DNA from: Kineococcus rhizosphaerae
GTDB taxonomy: Bacteria > Actinomycetota > Actinomycetes > Actinomycetales > Kineococcaceae
Direction: 5' to 3'
Assembly (NCBI RefSeq): GCF_003002055.1
Contig: NZ_PVZF01000005.1
Span: 124,001 to 188,000, forward strand
Length of the DNA stretch: 64,000 nt
The notes beneath the pieces are model-generated. The model ran no database searches. It saw only the letters and a list, made by a program, of their open reading frames with translations, and had not been told where the DNA came from. Positions 1 to 9,927 of this stretch are shown here, piece by piece (the first letter of the stretch is position 1; every line of letters starts with the position of its first letter). Made by a program: the position numbers and the translations under genes.

Positions 1-906
1 GCCCTCGAGCGCGACCGCGTCGAGCAGTTCGCGCGGCTGAGCGAGCAGCTGCGCACCGTCGCCGAGGGCACCGACGCCCTGCGCGACCAGACCGCCACCC
101 TCGCCGGGGCGCTGCGGGCCTCCTCCTCGCGGGGGTCGTGGGGCGAGGTGCAGCTGCGCCGCGTCGTCGAGCACGCCGGGATGCTCGACCGCGTCGACTT
201 CTCCGAGCAGTCCACGCTGACCACCCGCTCGGGGCGGACCGTGCGCCCGGACCTGGTGGTCAACCTGCCCGGCGGCAAGCACGTCGTCGTCGACGCCAAG
301 GCCCCGCTGGCCGCCTTCCTGCGCGCGGGCGAGGCCGCCGACGACGGCGAGCGCCGCCGCGAGCTGGCCGCCCACGCGCGGGCCGTGCGCGGGCACGTCG
401 ACGCCCTGGCCGCCAAGGAGTACCCCAGCGCCGTCGAGGACTCCCCCGACGTCGTCGTCTGCTTCGTGCCGGGCGAGGCGTTCCTGGCCGCGGCGTGCGA
501 GGCCGACCCGGCCCTGCTCGAGCACGCCATGTCCCGGCGCGTGGTGCTGGCGACCCCGACGACCCTGCTGGCCCTGCTGCGCACCGTCGCGCTCACCTGG
601 CAGCAGGACGCGGTGGCGGGCGGTGCGCGGGAGCTGTTCGAGGTCGGCCGCGAGCTGTACGAGCGGCTCGGCACCCTCGGCGGGCACACCGCAGCCCTGG
701 GCCGGACGCTGCACCGCGCGGTCGAGGACTACAACCGCTTCGTCGGCACCCTGGAACGGCGGGTGCTCGTCTCGGCCCGCCGCATCCGCGACCTGGACCT
801 CGCGGACGAGGACCTGCCCGCCCCGCGGCCGCTGGAGGACACCGTGCGGCCGCTGACGGCGCCGGAGCTGCTGGAGGAGCCGGTCGCCGCGCTCAGACGG
901 GAGTGA
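1..906 (+). CDS. rmuC: RmuC family DNA recombination protein, 5'-truncated by window edge
   Basis: The frame is open from base 1, so only the C-terminal 301 residues are present. RmuC proteins are proposed nuclease-like factors that limit inversions at short inverted repeats. The visible part has the end of the N-terminal coiled coil ([10 protein letters not shown] onwards), then the conserved block with [11 protein letters not shown] and [13 protein letters not shown], and the core containing [11 protein letters not shown] and FVPGEAFL, typical of the RmuC domain. The stop codon overlaps the 3' end of the convergent ispH gene by 14 bp, so the two genes share their termination zone. The family call is secure; the biochemical role is not established for the family. 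Confidence 0.93.
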   Translation, partial: ALERDRVEQFARLSEQLRTVAEGTDALRDQTATLAGALRASSSRGSWGEVQLRRVVEHAGMLDRVDFSEQSTLTTRSGRTVRPDLVVNLPGGKHVVVDAKAPLAAFLRAGEAADDGERRRELAAHARAVRGHVDALAAKEYPSAVEDSPDVVVCFVPGEAFLAAACEADPALLEHAMSRRVVLATPTTLLALLRTVALTWQQDAVAGGARELFEVGRELYERLGTLGGHTAALGRTLHRAVEDYNRFVGTLERRVLVSARRIRDLDLADEDLPAPRPLEDTVRPLTAPELLEEPVAALRRE

Positions 907-1999
907 CGGGCAGCGTCCGGCGGCCCCCGGTGACGTTGGCGGCCTTCAGGTCGCGGCGCAGGTCCGTGGGCAGCGCGAACTGCAGGTCCTCCATCGCCGT
1001 CGTGACCTCCTCGACCGCGCCGTAGCCGCGCTCGCGCAGGTGGGCCAGGACCTCGTCGACGAGCACCTCGGGCACCGAGGCGCCGGAGGTCAGCCCGACG
1101 GTCGTGACGCCGGCGAACCACGCGTCGTCGATCTCCCCGGCGTTGTCGACGCGGTGCGCGGCCCTCGCGCCGGCGTCGAGGGCGACCTCGGCCAGCCGCA
1201 CGGAGTTGGAGGAGTTCGCCGAGCCCACGACGATGACGAGGTCGGCCTCGGGGGCGATCTTCTTGATCGCCACCTGACGGTTCGACGTGGCGTAGCAGAT
1301 GTCCTCGCTGGGCGGGTCCTGCAGGTTCGGGAAGCGCTGCCGCAGCCGGCGGACGGTCTCCATCGTCTCGTCGACGCTCAGCGTGGTCTGCGAGAGCCAG
1401 ACGAGGTTGTCGGGGTCCTTGACCTCGATGCGGTCGGCCACGTCGGGGTTGTCGACGATCGTGATGTGCTCGGGGGCCTCACCCGCGGTGCCCTCGACCT
1501 CCTCGTGGCCGGTGTGGCCGATGAGCAGGATCTCGGCGTCCTGCTTGGCGAAGCGGACGGCCTCCTTGTGCACCTTGGTCACCAGCGGGCACGTCGCGTC
1601 GATCGTCTGCAGCGAGCGCGCCTCGGCGGCCGCGCGGACGGCGGGGCTGACGCCGTGCGCCGAGAACACCAGGTGCTCGCCCTCGGGGACGGCGTCGGTC
1701 TCGTCGACGAAGACCGCCCCGCGCGCCTGCAGCGTCTTGACGACGTGCTTGTTGTGGACGATCTCCTTGCGGACGTAGACGGGCGCCCCGTACAGGTCGA
1801 GGGCCTTCTCCACGGCGATGACGGCGCGGTCCACGCCGGCGCAGTACCCGCGCGGCGCCGCGAGCAGGACCCGCTTGCCGCCGTCCCAGGCCGCGCGCTG
1901 CGCGGGGGTGCTCAGCAGGGAGGTGTCGTTGCAGTCGTCGGCGCTCTCGTCGGCGGGGGCCTGGGCCTCGGTCGCAGCTCCGGTCACGCTCTGGGTCAC
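893..1999 (-). CDS. ispH: 4-hydroxy-3-methylbut-2-enyl diphosphate reductase (IspH/LytB)
   Basis: This is the last enzyme of the MEP isoprenoid pathway, a cytoplasmic [4Fe-4S] enzyme that converts HMBPP to IPP and DMAPP. Three conserved cysteines are visible at about residues 53 (GYCAG), 137 (ATCPLV) and 235 ([11 protein letters not shown]), together with the HNKHVV and SAHGVSP histidine motifs and [15 protein letters not shown] start at 1999 gives 368 residues. The same frame stays open upstream to 2173, but that extension is low-complexity and would run into the divergent xseA gene. About 40 N-terminal residues precede the conserved core, a common actinobacterial extension. The neighbour xseA is divergent, 73 bp away, as in the M. 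tuberculosis Rv1108c-Rv1110 area. Confidence 0.95.
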   Translation of the reverse strand: MTQSVTGAATEAQAPADESADDCNDTSLLSTPAQRAAWDGGKRVLLAAPRGYCAGVDRAVIAVEKALDLYGAPVYVRKEIVHNKHVVKTLQARGAVFVDETDAVPEGEHLVFSAHGVSPAVRAAAEARSLQTIDATCPLVTKVHKEAVRFAKQDAEILLIGHTGHEEVEGTAGEAPEHITIVDNPDVADRIEVKDPDNLVWLSQTTLSVDETMETVRRLRQRFPNLQDPPSEDICYATSNRQVAIKKIAPEADLVIVVGSANSSNSVRLAEVALDAGARAAHRVDNAGEIDDAWFAGVTTVGLTSGASVPEVLVDEVLAHLRERGYGAVEEVTTAMEDLQFALPTDLRRDLKAANVTGGRRTLPVTPV

Positions 2000-2072
2000 G
2001 CCCCCATGGTAGGTCGGGCCCCGGACACCGCCGGGCGCCCGCGCGACCGGACGCGGCTGGGAGGATGGCGCG

Positions 2073-3335
2073 GTGCCCGCCGACCCGACCGCCCCACCCC
2101 CCGCGCGCCGCCCGACCACCGCCGGGGAGACGACGGCCGAGAACCCGTGGCCCGTGCGCCTGCTCGCGGCCAAGATGGACGCCTACATCGCCAAGATGCC
2201 CTGGACGTGGGTCGAGGGCCAGGTCGTGCAGGTCAACGACCGGCCCGGCGCCTCCGTCGTCTTCGTGACGCTGCGCGACGCCGACACCGACATGTCGCTG
2301 CCCGTCACGATCGCGCGCCGCGTCCTGTCCCGGCTGCGCGAGGCGCTGCCCGACGGCCTGGGCCACGGGACCCGCGTCGTCGTGCACGCCAAGCCGGAGT
2401 TCTTCGCCAAGCGCGGGTCGCTGAGCCTGGCCGCCGACGACGTGCGGCCCGTCGGCGTCGGCGAGCTGCTGGCCCGCCTCGAGCACCTCAAGCGCGTGCT
2501 GCGCAGCGAGGGGCTGTTCGACGCCTCGCGCAAGAAGGAGCTGCCGTTCCTGCCGCACACCGTGGGGCTGGTCTGCGGGCGGGCCTCGGCCGCCGAGCGC
2601 GACGTCGTCGAGAACGCGCGCCTGCGCTGGCCCGCGGTGCGCTTCGAGGTCCGCGAGGTCGCCGTCCAGGGGCCGAACGCCGTCACCGAGGTGGTGCAGG
2701 CCCTGGCCGAGCTGGACGCCGACCCGCACGTGGAGGTCGTCGTCCTGGCCCGCGGCGGCGGCAACGTCGAGGACCTGCTGCCCTTCAGCAACGAGGCGCT
2801 CGTGCGGGCCGTGGCCAGGGCCCGCACCCCGGTCGTGTCCGCCATCGGGCACGAGGTCGACTCCCCGCTGGTGGACCTCGTCGCCGACGTCCGCGCCTCT
2901 ACGCCCACCGACGCCGCCCGGCTCGTCGTGCCCGACGTCGCCGAGGAGCTGGCGGGGGTCGCGCAGCTGCGGGCCCGGGCCCGGCGGGGGGTCGCCGCGC
3001 GCGTCGAGCGCGAGGAGCACGCCCTGGCCGCCCTGCGCAGCCGTCCCGTCCTGGCCGCCCCGCACGTCCTGGTCGAGACCCGCGCGGCGGAGGTGGACGC
3101 GCTGCGCGAGCGCGCCCGCCGGTCGGTGCAGCACCGGCTGGAGCGGGCCGGGGTCGAGGTCGAGCACCTGCGCACCAGCGTGCGGGCGCTGTCGCCCCGC
3201 TCGACGCTGCTGCGCGGGTACGCCGTGGTCCAGCGGCCCGACGGCGGCCTGGTCCGCGTCCCCGGGGACGCCCCCGACGGCACCCGGCTGCGCATCCGGC
3301 TTCCCGACGGCGAGGTCGCCGCCACCGCTGGGTAG
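2073..3335 (+). CDS. xseA: Exodeoxyribonuclease VII large subunit
   Basis: Large catalytic subunit of exonuclease VII, which degrades single-stranded DNA from either end. The 420-residue product has an N-terminal OB-fold region (about residues 25-115, including [13 protein letters not shown] and [14 protein letters not shown]), then the conserved catalytic region with [35 protein letters not shown] and [27 protein letters not shown] helical coiled-coil segment follows and the C-terminus ends in GYAVV. The GTG start at 2073 has a gggagga Shine-Dalgarno sequence about 9 nt upstream. xseB follows after 9 nt, so the two subunits are made from one operon. Confidence 0.96.
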   Translation: MPADPTAPPPARRPTTAGETTAENPWPVRLLAAKMDAYIAKMPWTWVEGQVVQVNDRPGASVVFVTLRDADTDMSLPVTIARRVLSRLREALPDGLGHGTRVVVHAKPEFFAKRGSLSLAADDVRPVGVGELLARLEHLKRVLRSEGLFDASRKKELPFLPHTVGLVCGRASAAERDVVENARLRWPAVRFEVREVAVQGPNAVTEVVQALAELDADPHVEVVVLARGGGNVEDLLPFSNEALVRAVARARTPVVSAIGHEVDSPLVDLVADVRASTPTDAARLVVPDVAEELAGVAQLRARARRGVAARVEREEHALAALRSRPVLAAPHVLVETRAAEVDALRERARRSVQHRLERAGVEVEHLRTSVRALSPRSTLLRGYAVVQRPDGGLVRVPGDAPDGTRLRIRLPDGEVAATAG

Positions 3336-3338
3336 CCT
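3333..3338 (+). promoter_or_regulatory. Possible leaderless -10 element for xseB
   Basis: TAGCCT lies six bases upstream of the xseB GTG and includes the xseA stop codon. This spacing matches the TANNNT-N6/7-GTG pattern seen before several other genes in this window and may give xseB an additional leaderless transcript. Inference from spacing only. Confidence 0.35.
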
Positions 3339-3344
3339 CGCCCG

Positions 3345-3590
3345 GTGCCCCCCGAACCCAGCACGGAGCCCACCGCGGAACCGCTCGCGCCGTCCGACCT
3401 CAGCTACGAGCAGGCCCGCGACGAGCTCGCCGACGTCGTGCGCCGGCTCGAGACGGGCGGGACGGGTCTGGAGGAGGCGCTGGCGCTGTGGGAGCGCGGC
3501 GAGGCCCTCGCCGACCGCTGCCAGCAGTGGCTCGACGGGGCCCGTGCGCGCCTCGACGCCGCCCGCGAGGGCGGGCCCGGGGCCGGTTAG
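3345..3590 (+). CDS. xseB: Exodeoxyribonuclease VII small subunit
   Basis: Small subunit of exonuclease VII, 81 residues, the usual family size. The core [45 protein letters not shown] matches the two-helix XseB fold (that core spans about residues 19-62). The GTG start at 3345 lies 9 nt after the xseA stop and has no clear Shine-Dalgarno sequence; a TAGCCT hexamer six bases upstream could drive a leaderless message. The stop codon overlaps the convergent DUF4245 gene by 4 bp. Confidence 0.95.
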   Translation: MPPEPSTEPTAEPLAPSDLSYEQARDELADVVRRLETGGTGLEEALALWERGEALADRCQQWLDGARARLDAAREGGPGAG

Positions 3591-4213
3591 CCCTCCTTGA
3601 CGCCCCACGGGGTGCCGGCGTCGGCCCAGCCCTGCTCGGCGGCCGTGACGAGCTGGGCCAGCAGGTCGTAGCCGCCCTCACCGGTCACGAGCAGGGTCTG
3701 GCCGTCCTGGGTGCGCGTCAGGGAGTAGCGCTCGCGGTCCGGCTGCAGGTACCGCTGCCACGCCTGCCCGTCGATCGTCTGCTCGCCGTCGGCGTCCCCG
3801 CTCTGGGTCTGCGCCTTCAGCCAGGTCCGCGTGGTGCCCTGCGCGGTCTCCAGCGCCAGGTACTTCCCGCCGTCGGTGCGGTACCCGACGTGCCAGGTGA
3901 GCACGCCGTCGGTGGAGCGGTTGACGTTGGCCGACGTCGCCGTCCAGCCCTGCGGCACGTCGGGCACGACGGGGTTGAACGGCAGCTGCGAGACGGCCCC
4001 GGCCGCGGCGTTGCGCACGTCGACCGCGGGCTGCTCGATGGCGTTGGGGCGCGGGATCAGCCAGACGACGACGGCGACGAAGGCCAGGATCACGGCCATC
4101 GACAGGACCATCGACTGCACGTTGCCGCCCCGGCGGGGGGCCGGGGGAACGCCTCGCGGGTCTTCTCCCGCCGCGATCTGCTCGGCCGACGGGGTGGTCT
4201 CGGGCGTGCTCAC
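3587..4213 (-). CDS. DUF4245 family membrane-anchored protein
   Basis: A 208-residue protein of unknown function in the actinobacterial DUF4245 family (M. tuberculosis Rv1100 type). It has a short proline-rich cytoplasmic N-terminus, one transmembrane segment at about residues 35-54 ([19 protein letters not shown]), then an extracytoplasmic domain with [34 protein letters not shown] and [11 protein letters not shown]. The GTG start at 4213 was chosen because it directly precedes the polar N-terminus; the longer open frame to 4570 runs under glpX. It lies between xseB and glpX, the conserved actinobacterial order. It ends in TAA, uncommon here. No catalytic motif is seen. Confidence 0.88.
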   Translation of the reverse strand: MSTPETTPSAEQIAAGEDPRGVPPAPRRGGNVQSMVLSMAVILAFVAVVVWLIPRPNAIEQPAVDVRNAAAGAVSQLPFNPVVPDVPQGWTATSANVNRSTDGVLTWHVGYRTDGGKYLALETAQGTTRTWLKAQTQSGDADGEQTIDGQAWQRYLQPDRERYSLTRTQDGQTLLVTGEGGYDLLAQLVTAAEQGWADAGTPWGVKEG

Positions 4214-4334
4214 GTCCCCATGGTGACGGATAGAGTCGGCAGCCGACGACGAGCGTCGCCGGCGGCCCGCCCGGGGGCACCGGATCCCGCAAGCCCAACC
4301 GCGAGAGCGGCTGTCGCCCCAGGAGGTCCCACCC

Positions 4335-5369
4335 GTGTCCCAGCACACCACCCTGCCCCCCGCCCTGGCCGTCGGCGACGAGGCCCCCGACCGCAACCTG
4401 GCCATGGAACTGGTCCGGGTCACCGAGGCCGCCGCGATGGCCGGCGGCCGCTGGGTCGGGCGCGGGGACAAGAACAAGGCCGACGGCGCGGCCGTGAACG
4501 CCATGCGCACCCTCATCGGCACGGTCTCGATGAACGGCACCGTCGTCATCGGCGAGGGCGAGAAGGACAACGCCCCGATGCTCTACAACGGCGAGCGCGT
4601 CGGCGACGGTTCCGGGGCCGAGTGCGACGTCGCGGTCGACCCCATCGACGGCACCACCCTGACCGCGCGCGGCATGCCGAACGCGGTCTCGGTCCTGGCC
4701 GTCGCCGAACGCGGCACCATGTACGACCCCAGCGCCGTCTTCTACATGGACAAGCTCGCCGTGGGTCCCGAGGGCGCCGACGTCGTCGACATCCGGCTGC
4801 CGATCCGGGAGAACGTCCGCAAGCTGGCCAAGGCCAAGAAGCGCTGGGTGGAGGACGTCACCGTCTGCATCCTGGACCGCCCGCGGCACGCGCAGCTGGC
4901 CCAGGAGGTCCGCGACGCCGGGGCCCGCATCAAGTTCATCTCCGACGGCGACGTCGCCGGGGCCGTGATGGCCGCGCGCGAGGGCACCGGCGTCGACCTG
5001 CTCCTGGGCGTCGGCGGCACCCCCGAGGGCATCATCACGGCCTGCGCCATGCACTGCCTGGGCGGCACCATCCAGGGCCGGTTGTGGCCCCGCGACGACG
5101 ACGAGCGGCAGAAGGCCCTGGACGCCGGGCACGACCTGGACGCCGTCCTGGACACCGAGGCGCTCGTGGCCAGCGACAACGTCTACTTCGTCGTCACGGG
5201 CATCACCGACGGCGAGCTGGTGGACGGGGTCCGCTACCGCGGGGACACCATCACCACCTCCAGCATCGTGATGCGCAGCAAGTCCGGCACGATCCGCAAG
5301 GTGGAGAGCGAGCACCGGTTGTCCAAGCTGCAGGCCTACTCGGCCGTCGACTTCACCGGCCCCCGCTGA
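4335..5369 (+). CDS. glpX: Class II fructose-1,6-bisphosphatase
   Basis: Gluconeogenic hydrolysis of fructose 1,6-bisphosphate to fructose 6-phosphate; GlpX is usually the main FBPase of actinobacteria (Rv1099c type). The 344-residue protein shows the metal-binding lithium-sensitive phosphatase motifs [15 protein letters not shown] (from residue 73) and [13 protein letters not shown] (from 102), then [15 protein letters not shown] and [11 protein letters not shown]. The GTG start is preceded by a strong aggagg at 4321-4326. The terminal TGA overlaps the ATG of the following sugar kinase (TGATG), so the two are translationally coupled. Confidence 0.96.
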   Translation: MSQHTTLPPALAVGDEAPDRNLAMELVRVTEAAAMAGGRWVGRGDKNKADGAAVNAMRTLIGTVSMNGTVVIGEGEKDNAPMLYNGERVGDGSGAECDVAVDPIDGTTLTARGMPNAVSVLAVAERGTMYDPSAVFYMDKLAVGPEGADVVDIRLPIRENVRKLAKAKKRWVEDVTVCILDRPRHAQLAQEVRDAGARIKFISDGDVAGAVMAAREGTGVDLLLGVGGTPEGIITACAMHCLGGTIQGRLWPRDDDERQKALDAGHDLDAVLDTEALVASDNVYFVVTGITDGELVDGVRYRGDTITTSSIVMRSKSGTIRKVESEHRLSKLQAYSAVDFTGPR

Positions 5370-6310
5370 TGGGCACCCCCTCGGCCGGCGCACGCACGGT
5401 CGTCGTCGGCGAGGCCCTCGTCGACGTCGTGCACCGCGCGGGCGAGACGGACAGCGTCGAGCACCCGGGCGGGTCGCCGTTGAACGTGGCGTACGGCCTG
5501 GGCCGCCTCGAGCACGACGTCGCGCTGCTGACCCGCCTCGGCGACGACGCCCACGGTCGGCTGCTGCGCGCGCACCTGGACTCCGGCGGGGTGCGGCTGC
5601 TGCCCGGCGCCGTCGACGGCGACCGGACGTCGACGGCGCGCGCGGAGATCGACGCCGAGGGCAAGGCCACCTACGAGTTCGACCTGGTCTGGCGGCTGCC
5701 GGGCACGCCGCTGCCGGACGACGTGGCGCTGGTGCACACCGGCTCGATCGGGGCGGCCGTCAGCCCCGGCGCGGACTCGGCCCTGGCCCTGCTGCGGGCG
5801 GTCCGCGGCCGGGCCACGACGAGCTACGACCCCAACGTGCGGCCGGCGTTCTTCGAGTCCCCCGCCCGGGCCCTGGCCCGGGTCGAGGAGTTCGTCGAGG
5901 CCGCCGACGTCGTGAAGGCCTCCGACGAGGACATCGCCTGGCTGCTGCCGGGCGAGGACGTCGAGGACGTCGCCCGGCGCTGGCAGTCGCGGGGCCCGGC
6001 CCTGGTCGTCGTGACCCGCGGCAGCCGGGGCGCGGTCGCCGTCTCCGGGCCGGGCACGCTGCACGTGCCCGCCCCGAGGGTGGACGTCGTCGACACCGTG
6101 GGGGCCGGCGACGCGTTCATGTCCGGCCTGCTGCACGCCCTCGCCGAGCACGACCTGCTCGGCGGCGGCGCGCTGCCCCGGCTGCGGCGCCTGGACCTGG
6201 GCACCTTCGAGGACCTCGTGACGACCGCGATCCGCTCGGCGTCCATCACCTGCTCCCGGGCGGGGGCGAACCCGCCCACGCGCGCCGAACTGGCGGCGGG
6301 GCTGCCCTGA
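5369..6310 (+). CDS. PfkB family carbohydrate kinase (fructokinase-like)
   Basis: Predicted ATP-dependent sugar kinase of the ribokinase/PfkB superfamily, 313 residues. The N-terminal signature is GEALVDVVHRAGETDSVEHPGGSPLNVA, with the GG-P-N substrate-binding motif. The C-terminal signature DTVGAGDAFMSGLL carries the catalytic base at Asp248 and the anion hole. The ATG overlaps the glpX stop by one base, tying it to fructose phosphate metabolism; fructose is therefore a plausible substrate, but ribose, adenosine or another sugar cannot be excluded from sequence alone. The C-terminus has the usual TCSRAGANPPTRAEL ending. Confidence 0.88.
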   Translation: MGTPSAGARTVVVGEALVDVVHRAGETDSVEHPGGSPLNVAYGLGRLEHDVALLTRLGDDAHGRLLRAHLDSGGVRLLPGAVDGDRTSTARAEIDAEGKATYEFDLVWRLPGTPLPDDVALVHTGSIGAAVSPGADSALALLRAVRGRATTSYDPNVRPAFFESPARALARVEEFVEAADVVKASDEDIAWLLPGEDVEDVARRWQSRGPALVVVTRGSRGAVAVSGPGTLHVPAPRVDVVDTVGAGDAFMSGLLHALAEHDLLGGGALPRLRRLDLGTFEDLVTTAIRSASITCSRAGANPPTRAELAAGLP

Positions 6311-6325
6311 CGACACCCTGACGGC

Positions 6326-7165
6326 GTGGACCAGACCCTGACACGCACCACCACCGCCCGCCGGCGGGCGGCCCGGTTCTCCTGGCTGGCCGTCCTGGTG
6401 GCGGGGGTGGTCGCCTACGTCGTGGTGCTGCGCGTCATGGTGCGCACCCAGAACCTCAACTTCTTCCCCTCGCTGCTGCTCATCGGCGCGATCACCGTGC
6501 CGGTGACCGTCCTGGCGTTCGCCGAGACCGGCGGCCGGGCGCGGCCGGGGGGCCCGGCGGTGCGCGGCTGGCTGGTCGCCACGGTCGCCATCGCCGGCGG
6601 TGTCGTGGGCACGGTGACCGCGGGGACGCTGGAGTACGACACCCTGCGCACGCTCGGGACCGTCCCGATGCTGTTCGTGGGGGTCATCGAGGAGTTCGCC
6701 AAGCTCATCGTCCCGCTGGTCCTCTTCCTCGTGCTGCGGCCGAAGGACCCGCGCGGCGGGGTCGTCGTGGGCGTCGCGGCCGGCACGGGGTTCGCGGTGC
6801 TGGAGACCATGGGGTACGGCTTCCAGGAACTGCTGCGCGCCCGGAGCATCGCCGCGGTCGACGGCGAGCTGCTGCTGCGGGGCCTGCTGTCCCCGGCGTG
6901 CCACATCGCCTGGACGGGCATGACGGTGGCGGTGCTGTGGCGCATCCCGACGGCCCGGCACCGGGTCCGGGCGGTGTGGGCCTTCGTGGCGACCTACGCC
7001 GCCGCCGTCGCCCTGCACGCGACGTGGGACTCCTCGGGCAGCCAGCTCGTCCACCTCGTCGTGGCCGTCGTGGGGCTCGTCGTCCTGTTCGTCTTCGTGC
7101 ACCGCGCCCACCGCCGCGAGGCGGCCCGGGGGACGTCAGCGGCGCCGGCGCCGGACCCCCGGTAG
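6326..7165 (+). CDS. PrsW family intramembrane metalloprotease-like protein
   Basis: A 279-residue polytopic membrane protein with about eight hydrophobic segments. The motifs of the PrsW/CAAX-like clan are present: EEFAK at 122-126, FAVLE at 156-160, H193 in SPACHIAWTG, and HATWD at 231-235, which together form the expected glutamate/histidine active site. Family members cleave membrane anti-sigma factors in Bacillus; no anti-sigma gene lies nearby, so the substrate is unknown. The GTG start at 6326 is 15 nt after the kinase stop and lacks an obvious ribosome-binding site. The 3' end overlaps the convergent GNAT gene by 30 bp. Confidence 0.85.
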   Translation: MDQTLTRTTTARRRAARFSWLAVLVAGVVAYVVVLRVMVRTQNLNFFPSLLLIGAITVPVTVLAFAETGGRARPGGPAVRGWLVATVAIAGGVVGTVTAGTLEYDTLRTLGTVPMLFVGVIEEFAKLIVPLVLFLVLRPKDPRGGVVVGVAAGTGFAVLETMGYGFQELLRARSIAAVDGELLLRGLLSPACHIAWTGMTVAVLWRIPTARHRVRAVWAFVATYAAAVALHATWDSSGSQLVHLVVAVVGLVVLFVFVHRAHRREAARGTSAAPAPDPR

Positions 7166-8512
7166 CCCCGGTAGCCCCGGGAGCCCTGGGAGCGCGGCCC
7201 GGCGGCGGGACACCTCCCCGCGCAAGCGGTCGAGGGCGCCCGCGAGCGCGTCGTAGGAGCGGTCGAGCCGTTCGTGGCGGCGGATCTCGTCGCGGTAGGT
7301 GCGCCGCAGGACGCCGAAGCGGTCGACGAGCCCGGGCAGCAGGTCCTGCCCCGTCGGGGTCAGGACGAGGCGCACCGTGCGCCGGGCCACCGGCTCCAGC
7401 CGCTTCTTGTAGGCCTCGTCCCCGCGCAGCAGGTCGAGCTCGGTGAACCCCGACACGATCGCGCGCCGGAGCAGGCGCAGCAGCAGCAGCGTCCCCGGAC
7501 CGGTCGCGGCGTAGCGGGACCGGTAGGACTGCACGTACCCGTGCAGCGCGCGCGGGCCGGCCAGGCAGAACGCGTAGGCGACGAGCTCGCCGTCGACCCG
7601 CAGCCCCGACAGCTGCACCGTGCCGGCCGGGGCCGACCACAGCACCTCGGTCAGGGTGCGGCCGGAGGCCCCGCGCCAGGGCCGGCGCCGGCGGGCGGCG
7701 TGGGGGTGGGCGTCGTCGACCTCGGCCAGCTCGGTGACGAGCTCCTCGAGCCGGTCGGCGGCGGCCTCGGGGTCCTGCGCCCGCAGCTCGGCCAGGCCGT
7801 CCAGCAGGTCGTCGGCCACGACGAGCTCGCCGAGCTCGGCCAGCCGGCGCCACTGGCGCCGTTCCTCGTGGCGCGCGTGCCGGCCCAGGGCCGCGTCGTG
7901 CTCGGCGACGGTGGCCGGCAGCGGGACGACCTGGACGGTCGCCTGCGGCAGGGTGCGGACGGCGTAGCCGCGGTGGAGGGCCCACTGCGTCAGCAGCTCG
8001 ACCTGCTCGCCGCCGGCGGGGACCTGCTCGAGGTCGAGCACCGCCCCGGGGGCCTCGCGCACGGCGCCGTCCAGGACCGCCGCGACCAGCCGCGCCACGG
8101 AGACGCCGGTGTCCGGGTCGGCCAGGACGGCGGCGTAGTCGCTGCCGCCGGCCCCGAGGAAGGTCAGCAGCGGCCGCGGACCCCCCAGCAGCGCGAAGGC
8201 CCCGAAGGCCAGCAGGCGCCCGTCGCGGCGGACGCTGACGAGCAGCGGCTCCCCCGCCCCGAGGTGGGTGTGCACGGCGCGCAGCCAGTCGGGACCGGTG
8301 AAGGGCGACTGGCCCGCGCGGGCGGCGAGCACGCGCCACTCCGGGACGGGGGCGCTGTCGAGGTGGCGGCGGACGGTGACGGACAGCCCCTGGGCCGGGT
8401 CCTGGACGAGTTCGAGGTCGGCCGTGCGGTGCGGGGGCAGCGCGAGGTCCGTCACCGCCACCACCCCCCGCACGAGATGGGCCCCACCCGTGCGCAGGAC
8501 CCGTGCGCGCAC
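7136..8512 (-). CDS. GNAT/FemAB-like acetyltransferase domain protein
   Basis: Up to 458 residues. It resembles BioF2-like/CelD-type proteins with two GNAT folds: an N-terminal half with SPFTGPDWLRAVHTHLGAGEPLLVSVRRDG and a C-terminal half with GLRVDGELVAYAFCLAGPRALHGYVQSYRSRYAATGPGTLLLLRLLRRAI, followed by DLLRGDEAYKKRL. These are hallmarks of this acyl/aminoacyl-transferase group, some members of which act on cell-surface polymers. The start is uncertain: 8512 is the longest GTG, but several in-frame GTGs between about 8470 and 8455 are preceded by a G-rich stretch and would remove about 14-19 unconserved residues. Substrate unknown. It lies convergent to the PrsW gene and 3' of the ABC operon. 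Confidence 0.75.
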   Translation of the reverse strand: MRARVLRTGGAHLVRGVVAVTDLALPPHRTADLELVQDPAQGLSVTVRRHLDSAPVPEWRVLAARAGQSPFTGPDWLRAVHTHLGAGEPLLVSVRRDGRLLAFGAFALLGGPRPLLTFLGAGGSDYAAVLADPDTGVSVARLVAAVLDGAVREAPGAVLDLEQVPAGGEQVELLTQWALHRGYAVRTLPQATVQVVPLPATVAEHDAALGRHARHEERRQWRRLAELGELVVADDLLDGLAELRAQDPEAAADRLEELVTELAEVDDAHPHAARRRRPWRGASGRTLTEVLWSAPAGTVQLSGLRVDGELVAYAFCLAGPRALHGYVQSYRSRYAATGPGTLLLLRLLRRAIVSGFTELDLLRGDEAYKKRLEPVARRTVRLVLTPTGQDLLPGLVDRFGVLRRTYRDEIRRHERLDRSYDALAGALDRLRGEVSRRRAALPGLPGLPGLPGVRRRRR

Positions 8513-8662
8513 CTTAACCGCGCCTCACGACACGAGCACGGACCCTCCCCACGCGGCGTCGCACTATCGACGCAGCGTCACCGGAGCCTCACTCAGGGCC
8601 GTGATCTGCGCCCCGCGGCGGTCGGGACCCCGACCGCCGCGGCACGTCGGCGACCGCGGAGG

Positions 8663-9919
8663 TCAGGCGTGGGCCGGGGAGCGGGCCCCGGCGCTCTGGG
8701 CCCGCTCCAGCGACCGCTTGCGCAGCGCCTCGGACTGCTCGCCGATCTTGACGGCCTTCGCCTCGTCGCGCGTGAGGTTCACCCCCGTCGTCGGGTCGAA
8801 CACGTGCATCCGCCGCGGGTCGAACCACAGGTTCGCGGTGTCCCCGTCGCGCACCCCGCTCATGGCGTCCAGCGTCACGACGAGCTGGGAGCGCAGGCTC
8901 TCCCCGTCCAGCTCCCGGTCCAGCTCGGCCAGCTGCTCGCGGGTCTCGTCGGCGGCCTCGAACGGGATGTAGGCGTACAGCTCGTTGCCCAGCCACTCGG
9001 TCACGTCGACCTGCGCGGAGAACGTCACGGCCGCCTCCGGGGCGTCGGTGACGTCGGCGTCGTCGAAGTGCTCCGGGCGCACCCCCACGATGAGCAGCTT
9101 GCCCTCGTAGCTGCCGTCGACCTGCTCGGGCCGCGGCACCTCGCAGAACGGCAGCTGCAACGTCGTGCCCCTCACCCGGGCGGGCAGGAAGTTCATCGGC
9201 GGGGACCCGATGAACCCGGCCACGAAGAGGTTGACGGGCTGCTCGTACAGCTCGCGCGGGCTCGCCACCTGCTGCAGGACGCCCTTGCGCAGGACCGCCA
9301 CCCGGTCGCCGAGGGTCATGGCCTCGGTCTGGTCGTGCGTGACGTAGACCGTCGTCGTGCCCAGCGAGCGCTGCATGCGGGCGATCTCGGTGCGCATCTG
9401 CCCGCGCAGCTTCGCGTCGAGGTTCGACAGCGGCTCGTCGAACAGGAACGCCTTGGCGTCGCGGACGATGGCCCGCCCCATGGCGACGCGCTGGCGCTGG
9501 CCCCCGGACAGGTTCGCGGGCTTGCGGTCGAGGTGCTCGTTGAGCTCGAGCATGTCCGCCGCGCGCTGGACCCGTTCGCGCACCTCCGCCTCGGGCACCT
9601 TGGAGTGGTTCAGGCGCAGCGGGAAGGCGATGTTCTCGCCCACCGTCAGGTGCGGGTAGAGGGCGTAGTTCTGGAACACCATCGCCAGGTCGCGGTCGCG
9701 CGGGGCGAGGTCGTTGACGCGCTCGCCGTCGATGAGCAGGTCCCCGTCGCTGATGTCCTCCAGCCCGACGATCATCCGCAGCAGCGTCGACTTCCCGCAG
9801 CCGGAGGGGCCGACGAGGATGACGAACTCGCCGTCGGCGATGTCGAGGCTGACGTCGTTCACGGCGGGGAAGCCGTCACCGTACTTCTTGACGATGTTCT
9901 TCAGTTCGATGCGAGCCAT
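8663..9919 (-). CDS. sugC: Sugar ABC transporter ATPase (MalK/UgpC/SugC type)
   Basis: Energising subunit of a carbohydrate importer, 418 residues. It shows Walker A GPSGCGKST (37-45), a Q-loop in VFQNYALYPH, signature LSGGQ (137-141), Walker B LFDEP (159-163) and switch His195. A C-terminal TOBE/regulatory region starts near 240 (GFIGSPPMNF, VGVRPEHF), typical of the MalK branch. It is the last gene of the run binding protein, permease, permease, ATPase. Gene order and the LpqY-like binding protein make a SugC assignment likely. It could also serve other carbohydrate permeases, as MsiK does in Streptomyces. Confidence 0.9.
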   Translation of the reverse strand: MARIELKNIVKKYGDGFPAVNDVSLDIADGEFVILVGPSGCGKSTLLRMIVGLEDISDGDLLIDGERVNDLAPRDRDLAMVFQNYALYPHLTVGENIAFPLRLNHSKVPEAEVRERVQRAADMLELNEHLDRKPANLSGGQRQRVAMGRAIVRDAKAFLFDEPLSNLDAKLRGQMRTEIARMQRSLGTTTVYVTHDQTEAMTLGDRVAVLRKGVLQQVASPRELYEQPVNLFVAGFIGSPPMNFLPARVRGTTLQLPFCEVPRPEQVDGSYEGKLLIVGVRPEHFDDADVTDAPEAAVTFSAQVDVTEWLGNELYAYIPFEAADETREQLAELDRELDGESLRSQLVVTLDAMSGVRDGDTANLWFDPRRMHVFDPTTGVNLTRDEAKAVKIGEQSEALRKRSLERAQSAGARSPAHA

Positions 9920-9927
9920 GGTTCAGA

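Noticed and set aside
1040-5368. Very long plus-strand open frame (up to 1756 codons) running from ispH into the sugar kinase
   Set aside because: Only its last 313 codons (from 5369) encode a recognisable protein. The rest is antisense or out of frame to ispH, xseA and glpX and is rich in Arg/Gly/Pro, typical of non-coding frames in very GC-rich DNA.
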